From positions 5,913,618 through 5,977,617 of the forward strand of contig NC_134951.1 of the NCBI RefSeq assembly GCF_965638725.1: a stretch of 64,000 nucleotides of DNA, written 5' to 3'. Shown piece by piece: positions 58,801 through 64,000 of this stretch. The notes under the pieces are model-generated. The model ran no database searches. It had not been told where the DNA came from and worked only from the letters and a program-made list of their open reading frames with translations. Source of the stretch: Aptenodytes patagonicus (taxonomy: Eukaryota > Chordata > Aves > Sphenisciformes > Spheniscidae). Both the position numbers and the translations under genes were made by a program. Position 1 is the stretch's first letter. Each line of letters begins with the position of its first letter.

Positions 58801-61800
58801 ATCAACCCAAGCTGTGTCAACTCTCAAAGTCATTTAATTTTTATAACAATGTGTATTTCCATGAACTAAGATAAAATCAGTACAGTGATCCCCTGACAGT
58901 GCAGGGGATGGAATATTCCATAGAAAATGCTGAAATCCGGTACCAGCCCTGGTGACACAGGTGGCCTCGTTTCTCCTCAGGAGGAAGACGCAGAGCCCTT
59001 CAATCTCAGGTTAAACAGGGTCATATCCTGGCCACAGCAGACACTGTGTGTATGAACTGATTATTTATTTTCTGTGCGTAAGCCTGACGTATCTGGCATG
59101 CTGAAGACTTGCTGTGCACGATCGGCTAGCAGTGGAGCGTGCCAGATGATGCATAGTGTTGACAGATGTGCAAAGACCTGAATCCGATCCTGCATTTTTC
59201 TGCTTGCCATGTCGCAGCTAGAATTGTACCGTAGACACCAAGCTATGCAAACCTGCCCAAAGTTGTTCAGAAACTTGCCTTCATTAAAAATATAGGAGTG
59301 CCCTCTGGTGGAAAACTGAACATCTGAAGCTGAAGTTTCAGTGTCACTAAAAATTACCTTTTTCCTCAACTGCAAGTACATACAATTTGTTGCTGGTAAA
59401 TCAAAAGAAACTGCAGGGCCCAGATCAGTTTTTAGTTACATCACTGGATATTTTCACCTAGAAATAAGAGAGTTTACTAAAAAATTGTCCCCGGTTAGGC
59501 AATCTGGTGATTTTTTTTTTTGTTCTTAAAAAAAACTTGGTTTAGATTTCATCTTCTTTCCTACCTTAATAGAAGCCTTGAGACACAGCTCATCTTGGTG
59601 TACTAGGGATTGACATTTCATCTCCTGAAACTTAAAAAGACTATCTGCTTAAAAGTTGCCAGGTGTAACACGTTTTATGTTGAATCTATAATTTTGGTGG
59701 GACTGTAGCATATGGAGCTCTGTTTTAGATGACTAAACTTTCTCTATAGGTATGGGAGAGTTAGGCACTGCCAAAAGGGCATCCTTTATTGTCAATATGC
59801 CACAAAAACTACTCTTGCACGTAGTGGTGTAAACTCTCCATGTTTTGGACTTTGGTGAGCATCCTGTGCAAGTATGTCTATAATCATAAAGGAGGTCTAG
59901 ACCTAAATATACAACTCACAGACTTCTATGTCCGGGCAGAAGAATCTCCACTATTGGTGATTTTGGAATAGGGGACAGTCTGTGTCTGTTTAATGGCTGT
60001 AAATTCCTCACACTCAAGGGAGAGCACAGTAAGAACCTCTGCCCACCTCAACACTAGACAGCTTAGCCTTGTGATAGAGAAATGGTTTACGTCTAGCAGC
60101 ATCCCTCTGTGTTGAAATTATTTATTTAAAGCTCACAGTCACACATGCAGAGTTTGATTCTCCAAGACGCTTGGTCTTTTGACTTGAACTTGCATGTATG
60201 CTTAAGTACTTGTCTGGATCACGACCCAGTGCAGTCAACTATTTCTTCTGTCAAAGTTGTGCTCAGAAATTAGTTCAGATATGCTAAACAGTTTTGCACA
60301 GTTATGGTCCTTCCCTCGGTGTCTTAGTCATAATTACCACAGCAAATTACTCAAATGCATGGTATCATAGAGTGCAACATAGTTAATAAATATACTGCTA
60401 GTATACCCAGAATGGGGTCATTCCAGAAAAGAAGTAACATCCCTGTTTGAATATCTTGTAAGTATATGCATCAGGTCTTTATGTGTCCTAAGATACATTT
60501 TACGTACCTTAGGATGTTTGGAAAAATGCAGCACAAAGTAGAGGGAATCAGGAACTCAGTTCCAATTTGTCAAGTTTATGAAAATAAAGTTATTTTTGTG
60601 TTAATTTCTACTGAAAAGGAAGGTGGGGGGTTCCACACAAAAGCACGATGACTGGTTTCAAAAGCGAGAAGGTTGTAAAACCCGATTCTTATGTTCGGTA
60701 AGGGCTTGGTACCTGCTTTTCTGTAGATGATAATGACACCTGTAGCACTACTTTAAAATAGTTCACCTTTTTTTACTTGTATGAAGTTTTCTTCTTAAAA
60801 CTCATTGCATTATGTTTTTTGAAAAACTTTGTGGTTTCGAAGGTTATTAGACCAACTCATGAAAGAAAAATCTGTCAAAGATTAAATATAAATACATTGT
60901 CTCTAACTCAAGGAATCCAGCAGAGGCTGGGAGATAGTCTGGAAAGCATCATATCTTTATCCTGCCCTTCAAATCTTCCTAAGAGCTTGCTTTTGGCCTT
61001 TCCTCCAGAAAGGCAGTGGGGTTAGGCTGACTTTTGGCGTGATCCACTGCTGCCATTTTCATATTCTTATTCATTTATCTATTTAAGCTTGGACTCATTA
61101 GGATTGTTCTACAACACTGCAAGACCAGCTGAAAGAGATGTGTGGAAAAGTAATGGCAGCTCAGCCTTGTAGAGCAAAATTATTGCTTGTCTTTAACTTC
61201 AGGGCTCTGAAGACTTCCGTGCAGACTGACAAGGCTCAAGACCAGTTTGAGGTTACTGCAGAGCTTTTCCTGCGGCCGGGATGCTGAGGGAGACCGATGG
61301 TTTGGGGAAATTTCAGACCCTTCACCTTCAGAGAGCAGGACAGGAAGGCAGGTGCCATTTAATCCTAACTCTCAGAGTGAGTCTAGGCGTTATATCGTAT
61401 AATAAATAGATTTGATATTATAAATAGCGGACCAGTAAGTATAAACAACAATTGGAGGCAGTACATGTTCAATGCAGCTTTTAAAATGTTTATAGAGAAT
61501 AATGTAACAAGAAATCAAAGATAAGGAAATTCAGAAGAAAGAAATGAGTCAAGATTTTTCATGAGCCAGCTAAAAGCTAATCACTGTTTGTATAGAATAA
61601 GATAACTGTGTATTATCGACAAACACCATGTAGTGCTAATGATATCCAAACAACTTCCACAGAGGAAGAAAAATTTTTAATGAGTGATAAAATAATAAAA
61701 CAAATATTTTGTGAGAGGACTCTTTTTTCTGGCACTGAGACTGTCTTCAGGCATTCTCCCACACCCCACAATTTTTTGAAATTTTGTCTCTGAAGGAACA

Positions 61801-64000
61801 TAATCTTAAATGTTAATTCTTTCCTCCTATTTGTTTAAGGGTACATGGATAATGAGTGAGAAACAAAATATCATACAGTTTATCATACTGTAATGCATGA
61901 ATGACTGGAGCGGCATTGTTTTTTATTTAATATATAGTACCGTGTTTAAAGTTGGGGTTTACGTTATTTTATTATTTACTCTGAGAGACCAATCTCTTGG
62001 GAGGGAGTAGGGGGTGCCATTGGCTTCCAGAGAAAATTCAGCAGAGACTAAATTCAACAGAGGCAAAGCTAATTTAGGCAAACATCTGCCTGGAATGCTT
62101 TAGGTCTGTGGATTCTGCATTTGGCCTTTCAAAGTTTCTTCCAACTCTATTTTTTATTTAAGCAAAGTGAAGTGTAAGTTACTTTTCACTGCTCACCATT
62201 TGTTTATAAGCCTTAAAAGAAAAATGAAAAGCATCTTCTATAAGGAAAAAATACTAAGCGGGGTACTTCATATTAAAATGACAAATCTCCAGGGGTTCCT
62301 AGAGATACTGTCATCACCCCATGAAAAAAAATAAAGCAGCACAAGCCAAGACTGTTATTTCAGTTGCACTGACGTGAAACTATAGTGATATAGCTGTCCC
62401 TACTGGGAGCAGGTCTGTATTGATATAATAAATCTGTGTCGGTATAAAGCCTTTCTGTCTGCGTGTCAATATGTGTAGATTTGAAACTGCAATCAGATAT
62501 CACATCCTGAGCAAATCTACTGAACTCATATAAAAACTTGCAGAGTTGGACTTGCAAAGAGGTGGGAAAGCCTCGTCATGACACCCATGCAGTCTTATCC
62601 CCAGGTTAGCCATCCCAATCAGTGCCCAGCAAATTGCTGTGTGTGCAGAGCGTGTCTGTGGCCACCCCACTCTGCCCGGGAAGGGGATGGAGGGCTGCTA
62701 TCCATCAGAGGGCAACAGGACACCATGCTCACGGGAAAATTGCTGTCTGGAGCTGTTTATTAGTGGGAATGCTCAACCGTGCATTCAGTGGCCTCCGCTT
62801 TCTCCATGCTAAAAGGCTGGGCCTAGGTTTTATCCTGTGCGCTTCATCATTCCTGCAGGCTGGAGGGGAAGCTGTGCATGCAAAGTGCTTCTCTGTGCCA
62901 GCTGCCCAGAGGTAACATCCCACCCCTGCTACAACTAATGGTCAGTGCAAAATCTCCACTTAGACTGGAAGTGGTCCCCTAAGCCGTTCTGGGGGATCCA
63001 CCACATTGAACTGAAGCATATATCACAGCTGGCTGCGCTTTGGACAGGGTCCTCTGTGGGGTGGGTCAGGGAAGGATCTCTGATTTGCTGCCCCATGGTG
63101 CCCTGCAGAGAAGCCTCTCTCTGCAGATGGAGTCTGGGATGGCTCACTGGGTATGTTAGGTACAGATGATGTGAATATCCCCTCTCATTTGCGCCTTTGA
63201 TTTGAACAAGGGCAAAATAAAAGGGAGACCTTAAAACAATATTTGGACTGTATAGGTTTAGCAAATGAGCCGCCTCCTCCACTTCACAAGACACTTCAGC
63301 TGGCTTAACTGTCCTTGCATATCTGACTTGATGCACAGCTTTGACAGCCAGCTGAGCACCCTCACGCTCACCAATGAACTGTTCCTGCTGCAAATGTGGA
63401 GGTGACAGCAAGAGCAAACCAGTGTATAAAGCCTCATTCATCTGTCAAAATTATCACCACTGGACATCACCAATTCAAAATTGCTCATCAGGCTTGCAAT
63501 AGAAAAGTACACATACAAATATACGTGCAAATAGTTTGAGCTTTGAATTTTACACTGAGAATGAGTGTAATCCTGTCGCTCTGCAATCCCAGCTGTGAGC
63601 TCCCTCCAGACACGTGCCAGGGTTCAGCTGCCTGTGTTCCCGATATCCATGGCCCAAGTGCGTGCCCTTGACCCCTACTGCTGGGAAAGAGCAGAGGGAA
63701 AGTTTGTAGAAAGACAGCAAAGTAAAAACGAAGGGAGAGGAAGTACTGTTGAGATAGGATTGTTAGTAGCTCAACATTCAAAAAGGAAAATGTCAACATG
63801 GAAATGTATAAAGTCCTAAAAGAAAAAAAGAAGAAAAAAGCTAGGGAGGCAGGCCAGGAGCTAGTTGGGAATCACCAGACTTTTGGGTGAGTCATCAGAG
63901 CCATCAGTGTCCACAAAGCTGGTGGAAATAACTATCTCAGCACTGCTGGGGATGCACTCTAAGGAGCTGGGGAGGCCAACCAGCGCCCTCAGTGCCTGTC
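55888..64000. other. No gene recognised
   Basis: About 8 kb of unique sequence. The largest frame is 168 codons on the minus strand (62935-63441). It has no motif I recognise; its region is somewhat GC-richer (62560-63450), so an exon is conceivable. No CR1, LTR or RNA gene is seen. Confidence 0.45.
62935..63441 (-). other. Unassigned 168-codon open frame
   Basis: It starts MNEALYTGLLLL and ends FCTDH. It is the second-longest non-transposon frame in the window and lies in a locally GC-richer block. There is no signal peptide of normal form, no recognised domain and no repeat. The sequence is ordinary enough to be chance. Confidence 0.15.

Noticed and set aside
1..64000. tRNA, rRNA, CRISPR array or bacterial operon structure
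   Set aside because: I looked for these by eye and saw none. Repeats present are microsatellites or retroelements, and the context is vertebrate.

Overview
The window reads as intergenic and genic DNA from a bird. The evidence is many copies of the CR1 non-LTR retrotransposon, from near-intact reverse-transcriptase (RT) fragments to old scraps, ending in the CR1-type octamer tail ATTCTATG. There are also several solo LTRs of one avian ERV-like family with 5-bp target duplications, long AT-rich introns, and one spliced vertebrate gene. There are no operons, ribosome binding sites or CRISPR arrays. Most open reading frames are either CR1 RT (or its antisense shadow) or chance frames.

The one confident host gene is a cysteine-rich secretory protein (CRISP, CAP superfamily) on the + strand, 34849-40971. 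Six coding exons can be placed to the base from splice sites, phase and protein motifs: a signal-peptide exon, four CAP-domain exons and a hinge exon. All four residues of the usual CAP His/Glu pocket are present. The last exon, which should carry the C-terminal cysteine-rich (ion-channel-regulator) domain, is recognisable at 40850-40971. It is broken by a stop at its fourth codon, a second in-frame stop, and what looks like a pair of compensating frame shifts. The predicted product is therefore a 202-residue CAP-plus-hinge protein without that domain, unless an alternative terminal exon (an open Cys/Trp-rich frame ending at 40230) is used. About 7 kb downstream are two weaker traces of a second CRISP copy: a 20-codon signal-peptide-like exon at 48001-48060, and a diverged exon-4-like stretch at 51099-51215.

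Layout: 1-2650, two CR1 elements tail to tail. 2651-18900, mostly unique AT-rich sequence with a CR1 tail, an old CR1 scrap and a GGGAA microsatellite. 18903-20455, a solo LTR followed 25 bp later by a CR1. 23689-24396, a solo LTR and an internally deleted copy of the same family. 26808-31157, a striking inverted repeat: arms of about 185 bp, about 150 bp of them identical, facing each other across 4 kb that holds three older CR1 copies. 34.8-41 kb, the CRISP gene. 42.5-45 kb, another solo LTR and CR1 scraps. 47.3-51.2 kb, a CR1 and the second CRISP traces. 54-55.9 kb, a CR1, a + strand solo LTR and a CR1 tail. 55.9-64 kb, no gene recognised.

The best candidates for something unusual are the CRISP gene that has lost its C-terminal domain (with a possible replacement exon) and the near-perfect inverted repeat at 26.8/31.0 kb. 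All family assignments come from reading motifs; no search was run.
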